A stretch of 64,000 nucleotides of DNA, from NCBI GenBank assembly GCA_019637615.1, contig JAHBVJ010000009.1, forward strand, positions 62,001 to 126,000. The letters run 5' to 3'. The translations under genes and the position numbers were made by a program. The notes beneath the pieces are model-generated. The model did no database searches, was not told the DNA's origin, and worked only from the letters and a program-made list of their open reading frames with translations. Of the stretch, positions 53,981 through 63,769 are shown piece after piece (positions within the stretch are counted from its first letter, which is position 1; every line of letters starts with the position of its first letter). The DNA is from Anaerolineae bacterium (GTDB lineage: Bacteria > Chloroflexota > Anaerolineae > Aggregatilineales > UBA2796).

Positions 53981-54033
53981 GGAACTTACCGAATTTTTAG
54001 AGAGCACTCACGTTTAGCAAGGGAGCTTTACCT

Positions 54034-54837
54034 GTGGCAAGTACAACGCAACAGCGACGGCGTCATACCGAGACCGAAAGCGGGTATGCAAGCCTGATCG
54101 GGGCTGGTCTGTTGTTTATGATGTTGGCGTTTGGTCTGTCAGCCGTCTTTGGCGGCGCAGCGGATTCTTCCGAGCGGTTCAATCTGTTCTTGATCGGCGG
54201 CGCATTGGCGTTCATCGCCTTCAGCGTGATGTGGGCCTTCCACCTGCGACCGTGGCGTCATTTTGACGATTGGAGCACCCCGCTCTACACAGGGCATGAG
54301 TCCCATGGCGCTCACGATGAACATGCCGAGGACGAGTCGCATACGCAGGTCGCGCCGAGCATGGAAGCCGAAGCGCACTTAATGGCAAGCACGGGGCACG
54401 AAGCCGTCGCCTACTCGCAGGTGGTGCCTAGCGCGGAGGCCGAAGCCAAGTTCGCCTCGCAAGAGACTCCGGCGGCAGTCACCGACGCCTTGGAATCGGC
54501 GGGCGCGGTCGAAGAAGATCCGTCTGATTTGGCGGCAGTGGCGAGCATCCCCACCGGCAAGCTGACGCAAACGGCAGAGGCTGGCTACAAAGATAATTTG
54601 CAGGTCATTGAAGGCATCGGCCCCAAGATCGCGGAAGCATTGCATAACGCGGGTGTGCAAACCTTCGCGCAGCTTGCCGCGAAGCAGCCAGCCGACCTTG
54701 AAAAGATCGTGCGGGATGCTGGCGTGCGCATGGTAGGGCATGGCGAAACATGGCCTGAACAAGCGCAGTTAGCCGCCGAAGGTAAATTTGAAGAATTAAA
54801 AACGCTGCAAGAAAAACTTTCCGGCGGTCGCCACTGA
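54034..54837 (+). CDS. membrane protein with C-terminal helix-hairpin-helix domain
   Basis: The GTG at 54034 follows GGGAG. The 267-residue protein has two membrane helices (about 19-40 and 51-70), a His/Glu-rich acidic linker of about 100 residues and a C-terminal helix-hairpin-helix segment (NLQVIEGIGPKIAEALHNAG, VQTFAQLAAKQPADLEKIVR). Such HhH units in DUF4332-like or ribosomal L21-fused proteins bind DNA or proteins without sequence preference. Fusion to a membrane anchor is unusual. Function unknown. Confidence 0.78.
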   Translation: MASTTQQRRRHTETESGYASLIGAGLLFMMLAFGLSAVFGGAADSSERFNLFLIGGALAFIAFSVMWAFHLRPWRHFDDWSTPLYTGHESHGAHDEHAEDESHTQVAPSMEAEAHLMASTGHEAVAYSQVVPSAEAEAKFASQETPAAVTDALESAGAVEEDPSDLAAVASIPTGKLTQTAEAGYKDNLQVIEGIGPKIAEALHNAGVQTFAQLAAKQPADLEKIVRDAGVRMVGHGETWPEQAQLAAEGKFEELKTLQEKLSGGRH

Positions 54838-54858
54838 TCATACCATTCATTTTGACTG

Positions 54859-54879
54859 GGGCGGGGAACGACCTCGCCC
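54859..54879 (+). terminator. imperfect stem-loop after the HhH gene
   Basis: GGGCGGGG (54859-54866) pairs with CCTCGCCC (54872-54879) with one mismatch. No U-run is present, so this is a weak call. Confidence 0.35.
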
Positions 54880-54971
54880 TGATGTTATAACGACTAGATA
54901 TTTGCCCTGTCTGTCCTTGGATGGTCAGGAAATTCTTTAAGTGTTTCGATAAAATCGGTAGGTGATATTAA

Positions 54972-55958
<987 letters not shown>

Positions 55959-56000
55959 TAGCTTACTGTCCGAACCAGCTTGAACGAGCACTGTAGTCAA

Positions 56001-56032
56001 ATCCCCCTCTCCCCTTGTGCGAAGAGGGGGAT
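56001..56032 (+). terminator. terminator hairpin after mdh
   Basis: ATCCCCCTCT (56001-56010) pairs perfectly with AGAGGGGGAT (56023-56032) around 12 nt, 43 bp past the mdh stop. The following bases are only moderately T-rich. Confidence 0.6.
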
Positions 56033-56092
56033 CATTGTAAAGTAATCTTTGTTATAAGCATTAATCGTCGAATTTCGTGAGACCTTAATGGC

Positions 56093-56734
56093 ATGGATGC
56101 GCAACTTCAGCGGGCAACCCTAGCGCGTGCGACAACAGAAAAAATCTCCTTCCAAGACTATCTGAAGACCTACGATAGTTTTGAAGGCGGGCGCACGGAA
56201 TGGCTGGCTGGTGAGGTCGCAATATACACGATGACCAATAATACACGCCATCAAGAACTTATTTTTCTGCTCGCTATGTTTTTCGAGGCTTTTTTATCAC
56301 GACACACATTGGGGCGCGTATTTCTGGCGGGTCTTCCGATGTTCATTAGTGATGAACAACCTGCCCGTGAACCTGATCTACTGATTGTTCTGAACGAACA
56401 TCAAGGACGCATCAAACCAACATACTTAGAAGGTCTAGCTGATATTGTTGTTGAAGTGGTATCGCCGGAAAGTGTGGCGCGGGATCGCGGTGAAAAGTTT
56501 ACCGAATACGAGGCTGCCAAAGTACCCGAATACTGGCTAATTGATCCACAGCGTATGGAAATGCGTATGTATGTGTTGACTGCTGATGGTGTATACCACG
56601 CAATTGAACAGGACACGCAAGGCAATTTACACTCGACCGTCTTGCCCAAATTTGTGCTCGATCCATCGATATTGTGGACTGAAGAACTGCCGCGCATTTC
56701 TCAAGTGATCGCGCTTGTTGAGCAGATGGGATGA
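56093..56734 (+). CDS. Uma2 family (DUF820) restriction-endonuclease-like protein
   Basis: The 213-residue protein has the Uma2 pattern. ERGD-like residues lie in FEGGRTEWLAGEVAIYTMTN. The PD-(D/E)xK core has EPDLLIVL, DIVVEVVSPESVARDRGEKF and the basic residue in EYEAAKVPEYWLID. Such proteins are very common in Cyanobacteria and Chloroflexota. They are predicted nucleases, but their role is not settled and many may be domesticated mobile genes. The phosphoesterase gene begins 12 bp downstream. Confidence 0.9.
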   Translation: MDAQLQRATLARATTEKISFQDYLKTYDSFEGGRTEWLAGEVAIYTMTNNTRHQELIFLLAMFFEAFLSRHTLGRVFLAGLPMFISDEQPAREPDLLIVLNEHQGRIKPTYLEGLADIVVEVVSPESVARDRGEKFTEYEAAKVPEYWLIDPQRMEMRMYVLTADGVYHAIEQDTQGNLHSTVLPKFVLDPSILWTEELPRISQVIALVEQMG

Positions 56735-56746
56735 TTGGAACACGCA

Positions 56747-57736
56747 ATGCCTGAACGAATTCTCGATCTGACTTCTGGTGTGACGATGGTCGTCTCCGAT
56801 ATTCACGGAGACAAAGACGCCTTTGCGCGCTACGCCAGTCGCTTCTTACGGCTGCGGGCCACCAAAAAAGTGGATCGGATGCTGCTGTTGGGCGACATCG
56901 TCCACAGCGAAGGCAGCGCGGATCAGGACGAGAGTCTAGCGATCATGCTGGACATCATGCGGATGCAGAAGGTGCTGCCGCCTCATTCGGTAGTGGCCTT
57001 GCTCGGCAATCACGAAATGCCACATATTTATGGCGTGACGCTGGCGAAAGGGCGGATCGAGTACACCCCGCGTTTCGAAAAAGCGATGGCCGACAGCGGC
57101 AAGCGCGACGAAGTGATCGCGTTCATGCAGGATATGCCTTTCTACGTGCGCACAGCGTCGGGCGTGATGTTCACCCACGCGGGGCCGCACGGCAGCGCTA
57201 CCGCCAACATCGATGTGATTCGCAACTTTGATCACCAGCACATCTTGGAAGAATTCGATCAACTGCTGCGCTCGAATCCGCAGCCAGAGCAGCTCCGCAC
57301 CTTGTACGGCAAAACGATGGGCATGTCCTACGAAACACTGGCGAAGTACTATCTCGCCGTCAACACGCCTGATGATCCGCGCTACGATCATCTCGTCCGC
57401 GCCATGATGATCTCGCAGCAAAGCCGTGAATTCGAACTGCTGTGGGACATCCTATTCACGCGCTGCGAACTTGGATTGCCGCTGCCCTTATATCAACGCA
57501 CGCTGGCAACCTTCCTTGATGCCTTCTCCGTCGATGCGCCAACCCATCAGCGCTTCCTCGTCACGGGGCATATTCCGGTCAACGGCGGACACACAGTCGT
57601 CACCGACAGCCATCTGCGCATCGCCAGCGCCGCCCATGCCCGCCCGCGCGAAGCTGGCGAATATTTGATGATTGATCTCGGCAAACCAGTGGAAAATATG
57701 GCGGCGCTCGAAGGCATGTTGGAGTGCGTCTTTTAG
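56747..57736 (+). CDS. calcineurin-like metallophosphoesterase
   Basis: The ATG at 56747 follows GGAA. A TTG at 56735 would add four residues. The 329-residue protein has VVSDIHGDKDAF, LLGDIVHSEGS (GDxVxR variant), LLGNHEMPH and the late VTGHIPVNGGH, giving a two-metal site of the PPP-like type. It is longer than the other phosphatase in the window (28487-29356) and differs in lacking the DRG motif. Its target is unknown. A coupling to the Uma2 gene is suggested only by spacing. Confidence 0.88.
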   Translation: MPERILDLTSGVTMVVSDIHGDKDAFARYASRFLRLRATKKVDRMLLLGDIVHSEGSADQDESLAIMLDIMRMQKVLPPHSVVALLGNHEMPHIYGVTLAKGRIEYTPRFEKAMADSGKRDEVIAFMQDMPFYVRTASGVMFTHAGPHGSATANIDVIRNFDHQHILEEFDQLLRSNPQPEQLRTLYGKTMGMSYETLAKYYLAVNTPDDPRYDHLVRAMMISQQSREFELLWDILFTRCELGLPLPLYQRTLATFLDAFSVDAPTHQRFLVTGHIPVNGGHTVVTDSHLRIASAAHARPREAGEYLMIDLGKPVENMAALEGMLECVF

Positions 57737-57779
57737 CCATCCCTCCAAGCGCATTACCTTCGCAGCGCCCTACGGAGCA

Positions 57780-58631
57780 TCACCCGCCGCGCAAATCCTT
57801 TGCCAGTGCCGCCGCGAGTTGAGCGCAGATCAGCTCAATCATCAGTGGACTGTCCGACTTGATCGATCCCGCTTGTTCCTTGCACGCGAACATCACCCCG
57901 AAGCGCAGTGTCGAGCCGACTGGCGCACACACCGCTGCTCCAAATTTGCCTTTATCGATCAGGAAGTGGCTAGGCTGGTCGCCCGCCGCGATGATCTTGG
58001 TGCGTCCATTTTGCGCCACCCAGCCGAGGATATTGTTGTAATCCGCGCGCGGCGGCATCATCGACGTGATATTTGACGGGCCAGCTTGTGCCCCGAGCGA
58101 CAGGGACGGCGGTTCGGTGGGACTGAGCGTGAACAGTGCCACGTAATCATAGCCCAGTTCCTTGACCGCGTTGACGGCAGCTTGCTGCTTGCCGGTGCCC
58201 TTGGTGGCTTTGCGCAGTGTCTTGGCGAAATTGCGCACGGGCGGCAGCGCATCCGCACGCAGTGTCTCTAAGCGTCGTTCTTCGGAACCGCGCTTGATCT
58301 TCTTGAGCAAATCGTCATTGTTGAATGGGTCGGTAGTCACATCATCCGCGCGTCCGGGCATCCCGAAGTCGGCTTCTTCATCCACGAGGATGAGCAGTAG
58401 TTGTGGATAGCGTTGCCGTAAATCTTTGATCAACTCGTAGACATTGCCAATCGCGTTATCGATCACCAGCACGTCGGCCTCATTCGAGTCGTCGGCAAGG
58501 TAGTCGATCACATCTTGCACGGAAGTGCTGAAGGCGAGCTGTAACTGCGTATCTTTGGCAAGACCATCGCGGAAGCGGTTCACCGATTCCGGCTTGACGG
58601 CGACGAGCACTTCAATTGTAGGTAAATCCAT
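57780..58631 (-). CDS. receiver-like plus GAF domain protein
   Basis: The ATG at 58631 (MDLPTIEVLVAVKPESVNRF) is chosen over an upstream start without a ribosome site. The 283-residue protein has a degenerate receiver-like domain (about 1-115: DVLVIDNAIGNVYELIKDLR) and a C-terminal GAF-like domain (about 130-280: VKELGYDYVALFTLSPTEPP, GAAVCAPVGSTLRFGVMFAC). The canonical acidic triad is absent, so phosphorylation is doubtful. No output domain is visible. Probably a small signalling adaptor. Confidence 0.7.
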   Translation of the reverse strand: MDLPTIEVLVAVKPESVNRFRDGLAKDTQLQLAFSTSVQDVIDYLADDSNEADVLVIDNAIGNVYELIKDLRQRYPQLLLILVDEEADFGMPGRADDVTTDPFNNDDLLKKIKRGSEERRLETLRADALPPVRNFAKTLRKATKGTGKQQAAVNAVKELGYDYVALFTLSPTEPPSLSLGAQAGPSNITSMMPPRADYNNILGWVAQNGRTKIIAAGDQPSHFLIDKGKFGAAVCAPVGSTLRFGVMFACKEQAGSIKSDSPLMIELICAQLAAALAKDLRGG

Positions 58632-58681
58632 AGACGAATACGACCTATCAGAGAATTTGATCAATCATAACGCGTTGCCTC

Positions 58682-58709
58682 ATTATAGTTCAGATTAGGT
58701 TGCCCCCAA
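58682..58709 (-). promoter_or_regulatory. promoter of the GAF-domain protein gene
   Basis: On the minus strand TTGGGG (58709-58704), 16 bp and a consensus TATAAT (58687-58682) precede the start at 58631 by 50 bp. Confidence 0.5.
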
Positions 58710-58855
58710 GTCACAACCAAATTCTGAATCGGCACTTTTGAAGCAGAGGTGGGACGCTGCACTTCGCCCCACTATTACAACCTCATTCGCGTTACGTTTG
58801 ATCGCGGAAAGTTGTTGGAGAACATAACGATTATAGCGTGTTGGAACGCGAACGT

Positions 58856-60106
58856 TCACTTGCGCAAGCGGAACCCGAACCGGGGGAAACGCCGCCGAGC
58901 CGCCGAGCCGCGCTTGGGCTTCGCTGGCTGCGGGACGGGCGCTTGATTCGCGTAGTGCCACAATTCCTCCGCGATCTCCCATACGGCGTTGGGGCGCGCC
59001 AATTTACGGGCGTTCTCGGCGCGTGCCCGCAGTTGCTCCGGCGCTTCGGTCAGCCATTTCTGGACGACTTGCGCCACACGTTCCGGCCCCCGTGCGTACA
59101 CACCCGCGTTATGTTCGCGGATATAACTCACGTTGCCATATTCTTGCCCCGGAATGTGATCGCTGATGATCATCGGCAGTCCCGCCATGCACGCTTCGCT
59201 GATTGTGCCGGGGCCAGCCTTCGTGACCAGAATATCCGCGCCCGCCATCAGTTCGGGCATGTTGGTCACGAAGCCGTATACATGCGTCGGCTGGTTCCAC
59301 GCCACATGGTTGAGGTTATCGCGCAGTTGCTCGTTCCGCCCCGCCACGATCGCCAATTGGCAGGGCAGTTTTAGCGCGTTGATGCGCCGTGCGATGTGAT
59401 ACAACGGCCCCATACCCTCACCGCCGCCCACCAGCAGAATTGTGATCAGCTTATCATCCCAGCCCAATTTGGCACGGGCATCCGGCTTGCTCAACAGTGA
59501 CGACGCAAAACGCGGATGCACGGGCAAGCCCGTGATGCGCATCTTTTCCGGCATGATCCCGAACTTCAGGCCGCGTTCGTAGGCAGGTTCCGTCGGCACG
59601 AGGATGCGCTCAACGTGGCGGTTGAACCAGAACGCGTGCGTGGACACCAGATCGGTCACGATGGTGACGAACGGCGGACGCTGTGGCAGTTTGCGCAGGC
59701 TGACCATCGCCAGCGTGTTGAACAGCGGATGCACGGACACGATCAGATCGCTCGGATGCTCCTGAAATAGCCGATCCAATCCCTGCTTGAATTTGCGCCA
59801 GATCGAACGCACGAGGAAGGTCATCATCCTCGGCTGCCCGCGCCGATCCGACATATGGTAGCCGAGTGTCCACATCAGTTTTCCGCGCTTGATCCAGATC
59901 GGGTACAGTTCGGGCGCATACTTGAATGGGGCGGGGCTGTACGAACGGAACACGTCGATCAATTCACAGTGGACGGCATCCCCATATTTTTGTTCCAATG
60001 CCGCTATCACGGCTTCGGCAGCGGCACGATGTCCGCCGCCTGTATCAGAGAACAAGAATAATATACGTCTGGGAGGTTGAGGTTCAGAACTTGTGGTGTC
60101 AGTCAT
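58856..60106 (-). CDS. MGDG-synthase-type processive glycosyltransferase (GT28)
   Basis: The 416-residue protein starts [20 protein letters not shown], the MGDG_synth N-terminal motif with the GGGH loop. It continues with [12 protein letters not shown] and [20 protein letters not shown]. The C-terminal UDP-sugar domain shows [35 protein letters not shown] and [19 protein letters not shown]. Such enzymes add galactose or glucose to diacylglycerol, making membrane glycolipids. The basic tail ([13 protein letters not shown]) could bind membranes. It overlaps the DUF951 gene by 8 bp. Confidence 0.92.
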   Translation of the reverse strand: MTDTTSSEPQPPRRILFLFSDTGGGHRAAAEAVIAALEQKYGDAVHCELIDVFRSYSPAPFKYAPELYPIWIKRGKLMWTLGYHMSDRRGQPRMMTFLVRSIWRKFKQGLDRLFQEHPSDLIVSVHPLFNTLAMVSLRKLPQRPPFVTIVTDLVSTHAFWFNRHVERILVPTEPAYERGLKFGIMPEKMRITGLPVHPRFASSLLSKPDARAKLGWDDKLITILLVGGGEGMGPLYHIARRINALKLPCQLAIVAGRNEQLRDNLNHVAWNQPTHVYGFVTNMPELMAGADILVTKAGPGTISEACMAGLPMIISDHIPGQEYGNVSYIREHNAGVYARGPERVAQVVQKWLTEAPEQLRARAENARKLARPNAVWEIAEELWHYANQAPVPQPAKPKRGSAARRRFPRFGFRLRK

Positions 60107-60347
60107 CAGAGGTCACATTCGGTTGGTCAGGCGCAGCGTTCGGCTCCTGACGAGAGATTAATTTTTTGACGGCTTTGTTGAATTCGCGGCGTGGCAGCAA
60201 AACGCGGCGTCCGCACTTTACGCAGCGCAAGCCAATATCCGCGCCAATGCGGTAGATGTGCCACTGATCGCTGCCGCAGGGATGCGCCTTGCGGGTTTGT
60301 ACCACGTCCCCGATCTGCGGATCGGGAATTTTGGGCGTGATTGCCAT
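60099..60347 (-). CDS. DUF951 family protein
   Basis: The 82-residue protein has the DUF951 pattern: [20 protein letters not shown], then [20 protein letters not shown], with C24, C42 and C45. Members are short, conserved in Firmicutes and Chloroflexota, and of unknown function. They probably bind zinc or nucleic acid. The gene overlaps the glycosyltransferase start by 8 bp, so the two are co-translated. The usual 60-70-residue core is followed by a short acidic tail. Confidence 0.88.
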   Translation of the reverse strand: MAITPKIPDPQIGDVVQTRKAHPCGSDQWHIYRIGADIGLRCVKCGRRVLLPRREFNKAVKKLISRQEPNAAPDQPNVTSDD

Positions 60348-60401
60348 ACACTATCGCTTGACTCTAACGTATCGCTTACATCTTCCCGTCAACGAATTCG
60401 G

Positions 60402-60407
60402 TATAAT
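60402..60407 (+). promoter_or_regulatory. -10 box upstream of the M50 protease gene
   Basis: A consensus TATAAT lies 53 bp upstream of the TTG start. I see no convincing -35 box at the right distance. Confidence 0.4.
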
Positions 60408-60459
60408 TTTACCATATGCCCATTTCAAACAAGGGCTTCATCCTTCAAGGAGTCCATCT

Positions 60460-61107
60460 TTGTTACTCAACCGAACACTCTCGGAAATTATCGCCACTGC
60501 TATCGTCGCATTGCTGGCGATGACGATTCACGAATTTGCACACTGTTACATCGCTTATCGGATGGGCGATAACACACCGCTGGAAAATGGCAAACTCACG
60601 CTCAACCCCTTGGCGCACATTAACTGGGTTGGTTGGCTGATGTGGACGTTCATCGGTTTCGGTATCCTCGGTCAGGCTTATATCAACCCGCGCCGGATGC
60701 GTAATCCGCGCCTCGGTGAGTTGTACGCGGTTGCCGCTGGCCCGATCTCGAACCTGTTATTAGCCGTCGTGCTGGCGATCCCGTTCAAGCTGGACTTGTT
60801 GCAGCCGGATTTGTTATTCACGCAGCGCCAACTCGTGCCCACCCTCAACCAGTTGTTTACGATGGGCGTTTACCTGAACATCCTCTTTTTCCTGTTCAAT
60901 CTGCTGCCCTTGTTCCCCTTCGACGGTTGGACGATCCTTGTGCGTCTTGTCCCGCCCGAAGTCGGTTACCAGCTTGAGCAGCACCGCCAGACCAGCCAGT
61001 TGATCTTCTTCGCGCTGCTGGCGTTGTCGTTCCTGAATATTTTCGATGTCTTCGGCCTGATCTTGAGTCAGCCTTCCAATTTCTTGCTCCGTATGCTGCT
61101 GTTCTAG
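60460..61107 (+). CDS. M50 (site-2 type) membrane protease
   Basis: The start is set at TTG 60460 because AAGGAG lies exactly 7 nt upstream. Other in-frame codons lack a ribosome site. The 215-residue protein has HEFAH (24-28) as zinc motif, NPLAHINWVGWLMW, GPISNLLLAV and FPFDGWTIL with the third zinc ligand, spread over about five membrane helices. It is a short FtsH-independent S2P-like or Zn-dependent M50 member that would cut a membrane substrate. The HD-domain gene begins 3 bp later. Confidence 0.9.
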   Translation: MLLNRTLSEIIATAIVALLAMTIHEFAHCYIAYRMGDNTPLENGKLTLNPLAHINWVGWLMWTFIGFGILGQAYINPRRMRNPRLGELYAVAAGPISNLLLAVVLAIPFKLDLLQPDLLFTQRQLVPTLNQLFTMGVYLNILFFLFNLLPLFPFDGWTILVRLVPPEVGYQLEQHRQTSQLIFFALLALSFLNIFDVFGLILSQPSNFLLRMLLF

Positions 61108-61110
61108 CCG

Positions 61111-61626
61111 ATGTTCCTCACCCGCTTCCGTCAGGGCATCTATGCGCTGTTCGCATGGGCGCGTCCAGTCGATGACGCGCCCGCCGTCGCTACGCTGCCG
61201 CCGAATCTGCTCACACTGTTTTATCAGATGTCCCGCCGCGAACAGCAGCACGCGCTCGAAGTCCTCGCCACCCTCCGCGCGAACGGGGCAACACATCCTG
61301 CGCTCTTGCAAGCAGGCTTATTGCACGATCTCGGCAAATTGCGTGCGCCATTTTACGTGTGGGAGCGTGTCATGGTCGTGCTGACGGAAGCCGCCGTCCC
61401 TGAACTGGCTCATGCGTGGGGCGCGGGCGAACCGCGCGGCTGGCGGCGTCCCTTCGTGATCCGTCGTCAGCACGCCGCATGGAGTGCCGAGCTGGTTGCG
61501 GCAGCGGGCGGCGATCCGCTCACCGTCGAACTCATCCGGCGGCATCAAGACAAACTGATCGGCGCGCCACACACCGAAGCGGATCATCTTCTCCTCGCGC
61601 TGCAAGCCGCCGACGACGCGAACTGA
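61111..61626 (+). CDS. HD domain phosphohydrolase-like protein
   Basis: The 171-residue protein has the HD motif at residues 72-73 in LLHDLGKLRAP and a second block HAAWSAELVAAAG with a conserved histidine. The final conserved aspartate may be in ALQAADDAN at the C-terminus. It resembles small HDIG-type proteins that hydrolyse nucleotides. It is 3 bp downstream of the M50 protease gene and so probably co-translated, as in other Chloroflexota by inference only. Confidence 0.82.
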   Translation: MFLTRFRQGIYALFAWARPVDDAPAVATLPPNLLTLFYQMSRREQQHALEVLATLRANGATHPALLQAGLLHDLGKLRAPFYVWERVMVVLTEAAVPELAHAWGAGEPRGWRRPFVIRRQHAAWSAELVAAAGGDPLTVELIRRHQDKLIGAPHTEADHLLLALQAADDAN

Positions 61627-61715
61627 CAGACTACTACCCCATCGCTACCAATCCGAGCGACACTAGTATCCTCCCATTGGGGGGAGCCTAGATATTTCTT
61701 TTTTCGGGAGAGTTC

Positions 61716-62165
61716 ATGATGAAACGCTTCGCAATAGCCGCTGCCATCGTCGTCCTCATGTTCGCCGTCTCCGCATGGAGGATGCAAACACCCGCGACGA
61801 CCCTCAAAGTGGTCGAACGTGCCACCACCGACGCCGTCACCGACACGGGCGAGAAAGGGGATACCGTTGGCGACATCCTCACGTTCGCCAACAAAGTCTA
61901 TGACGAGAAGAACGAGAAAGAGGTCGGCTCGGATCAAGGCTACTGCTTCCGCGTCGCCGTCGGGGAAGCGTGGGAGTGCAACTGGACGATTGTGCTGGCG
62001 GATGGTCAGATCGTGGTAGAAGGGCCGTTTTACGATACGAAGTCGTCCGTCCTCGCCATCACAGGCGGCACGGGTTCGTATGCCGATGCGCGCGGTCAGA
62101 TGACGCTCGAAGCTCGCGATGATAAAGGCAGCGAATACAACTTCACCTACGAAATATCCAAGTAA
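61716..62165 (+). CDS. secreted allene-oxide-cyclase-like barrel protein
   Basis: The ATG at 61716 follows GGGAG. The 149-residue protein has an N-terminal signal sequence (residues 1-20) and a body matching the allene oxide cyclase/dirigent-like barrel. Diagnostic blocks are KGDTVGDILTFANKVYD, VGSDQGYCFRVAVGEAWECN, LADGQIVVEGPFYD and VLAITGGTGSYADARGQMTL. Plants use this fold in jasmonate synthesis and lignan coupling, but the bacterial members have no known function. Two cysteines may form a disulfide. Confidence 0.82.
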   Translation: MMKRFAIAAAIVVLMFAVSAWRMQTPATTLKVVERATTDAVTDTGEKGDTVGDILTFANKVYDEKNEKEVGSDQGYCFRVAVGEAWECNWTIVLADGQIVVEGPFYDTKSSVLAITGGTGSYADARGQMTLEARDDKGSEYNFTYEISK

Positions 62166-62182
62166 GCACGATCACGCTGTTG

Positions 62183-62204
62183 GGGCGCGGACTCTTCTGC
62201 GCCC
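62183..62204. terminator. stem-loop between convergent genes
   Basis: GGGCGC (62183-62188) pairs with GCGCCC (62199-62204) in the 41-bp gap between the AOC-like gene (plus) and the VWA gene (minus), so it could serve both. Confidence 0.5.
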
Positions 62205-62206
62205 TT

Positions 62207-62719
62207 CTACCCCACATACGCCCTGAACGTGGTGAATACGCTGTCCGGCGTCAGTTCGCGCAGCACATACACGGCGTCGCTGAACTGTCGCATCAACTCC
62301 ACCCGCGAATACATCCCGCACGCCATCCCGTATATGTGCTCGACGCTTCCTTTGATCGCTGCCAGCGGTGGTTCCCATTCATCGCTTGGCTCCTCGCCGT
62401 CCGTGAACACGTATACCAGCGTCTTGACCTTCGGTTGCAGCGTCTCCTTGAGCAAGCGGAACGCGCCACCTAATCCCGAAGTTCCCCCCGGTTCAAGTTC
62501 TGGCAGACTGAACGGCTTCTTCACATCTTGCAACGGACACAGCACCTTGGCCTGACTCTCATACGTGATCGCGGCGAACGCAACGGGGCGGTTGCTCTGC
62601 GCGCCGAGCGTATTGTGGATCAGTGATACGCCCTGTTTGAGCGCCTCCAACGGCGCGCCTGTCATCGAGGCGGAGGTATCGAGCAGGAGGAAAATATTCA
62701 GAGCGGCTGGCGTGGTCAT
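62207..62719 (-). CDS. von Willebrand factor A domain protein (TerY-like)
   Basis: The 170-residue protein is almost entirely a VWA domain. The MIDAS residues D14, S16 and S18 are in DTSASMTG, and a threonine in EPGGTSGLGGAF and an aspartate in YVFTDGEEPSD complete the metal site. The similarity to TerY-type proteins is clear, though no other tellurite gene is visible. It has no signal peptide, so it should be cytoplasmic. It may act as a chaperone-like adaptor. Confidence 0.85.
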   Translation of the reverse strand: MTTPAALNIFLLLDTSASMTGAPLEALKQGVSLIHNTLGAQSNRPVAFAAITYESQAKVLCPLQDVKKPFSLPELEPGGTSGLGGAFRLLKETLQPKVKTLVYVFTDGEEPSDEWEPPLAAIKGSVEHIYGMACGMYSRVELMRQFSDAVYVLRELTPDSVFTTFRAYVG

Positions 62720-62904
62720 GCCTCACACCGATGCTTTCTGGGTTATCTGGATACTGCGCGGGCTAATTCTACACGCGCGCCGTCATCTTTGCCCTCGTTC
62801 AGCTCCGAACACAATCAACAAAATATCCCTATCCCGCCTTCACAATTTCAACATAGTTGGGCACTAGGATAAGCGCAACGACAACGAAAGGAACTACGAA
62901 AATC

Positions 62905-63639
62905 ATGACTAAGAAAACACTCTTCTACGCAGCATCACTCGCCATCATCGCGATCCTCATCGTCGGCATCAACAGCGTCTATGCACAAGGCCCCAACAAC
63001 GGCAGCACCGCCACCGGCACACCAACCCCCTACGACTGTGGTGGCATGATGCAAGGCGGCTTTCAGCGCGGCTGGGGCAGGATGGGCAACGGTAGCCAAG
63101 ACTGCGGGCCTATGGGATGGATGTCTGGTGGCGGCATGATGCGCCGGGGCAGAGGCGCGGGCATGTACGGTGGCGGCATGTGGACGGGCATGAACGGCGC
63201 TAATATGGACTTCGCGGCGATCCTCCCGCCCGCTTCTGCCGAGAAGCCGTCGCAAGCCATCGTTGACTTGATGATCGCGGGTTGGAAAGACGAACAGCAA
63301 GCCTATGCGACCTATCAGGCCGCCATCGATAAATTCGGTCAGGTCTTCCCCTTGGTCAACATTCAGCGCGCCGAAGCACAGCATATCGCGGCATGGGAAT
63401 TCCTGTTCCAGCGCTACGGCATCGCACTGCCCGAAAAGCCCACTGCGTCGTCGCTAGATGCCACTACCCTGCAACAGGCTTGTAAGGCGGCAGCAGACTT
63501 AGAAACTGCGAATTTCCAACTCTACGACAAGATGCTGACCAGTTTCACGGCTTACCCCGATCTGACGTTCGTAGCGACGATGCTCCGCAACGCCTCCGAA
63601 TTCCACCATCTGCCCGCCCTCCAGAATTGCGCGGGCTAA
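62905..63639 (+). CDS. secreted DUF2202 domain protein
   Basis: The ATG at 62905 follows AAAGGAA and gives 244 residues with a signal peptide (cleavage near VYAQG). A Met/Gly-rich segment (about 41-95, with MGWMSGGGMM and MYGGGMWTGM) is followed by the ferritin-like DUF2202 domain (about 120-240: AGWKDEQQAYATYQAAIDKF, NIQRAEAQHIAAWEFLFQRY). The Glu and His residues of the domain suggest metal binding. The Met-rich part resembles copper-binding segments, so a copper or iron role is plausible. Confidence 0.85.
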   Translation: MTKKTLFYAASLAIIAILIVGINSVYAQGPNNGSTATGTPTPYDCGGMMQGGFQRGWGRMGNGSQDCGPMGWMSGGGMMRRGRGAGMYGGGMWTGMNGANMDFAAILPPASAEKPSQAIVDLMIAGWKDEQQAYATYQAAIDKFGQVFPLVNIQRAEAQHIAAWEFLFQRYGIALPEKPTASSLDATTLQQACKAAADLETANFQLYDKMLTSFTAYPDLTFVATMLRNASEFHHLPALQNCAG

Positions 63640-63662
63640 CGCTCACGATACGCATGGTTGTA

Positions 63663-63690
63663 GATAGCGGGGACACACGTCCCCGCTATC
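63663..63690 (+). terminator. strong stem-loop after the DUF2202 gene
   Basis: GATAGCGGGGAC (63663-63674) pairs perfectly with GTCCCCGCTATC (63679-63690) around ACAC, 24 bp past the stop. No clear U-run follows. Confidence 0.6.
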
Positions 63691-63769
63691 GTCTTGCCCC
63701 ATAAGCGCGCAGATCGCAGTATCATGGAACAGAGTTACAGACTCGGAAATTGAACAGAGTCACATCACG

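Noticed and set aside
58695..58982. 95-codon minus-strand frame
   Set aside because: It overlaps the end of the glycosyltransferase gene in another frame and shows no family similarity. The promoter of the GAF gene lies here instead.
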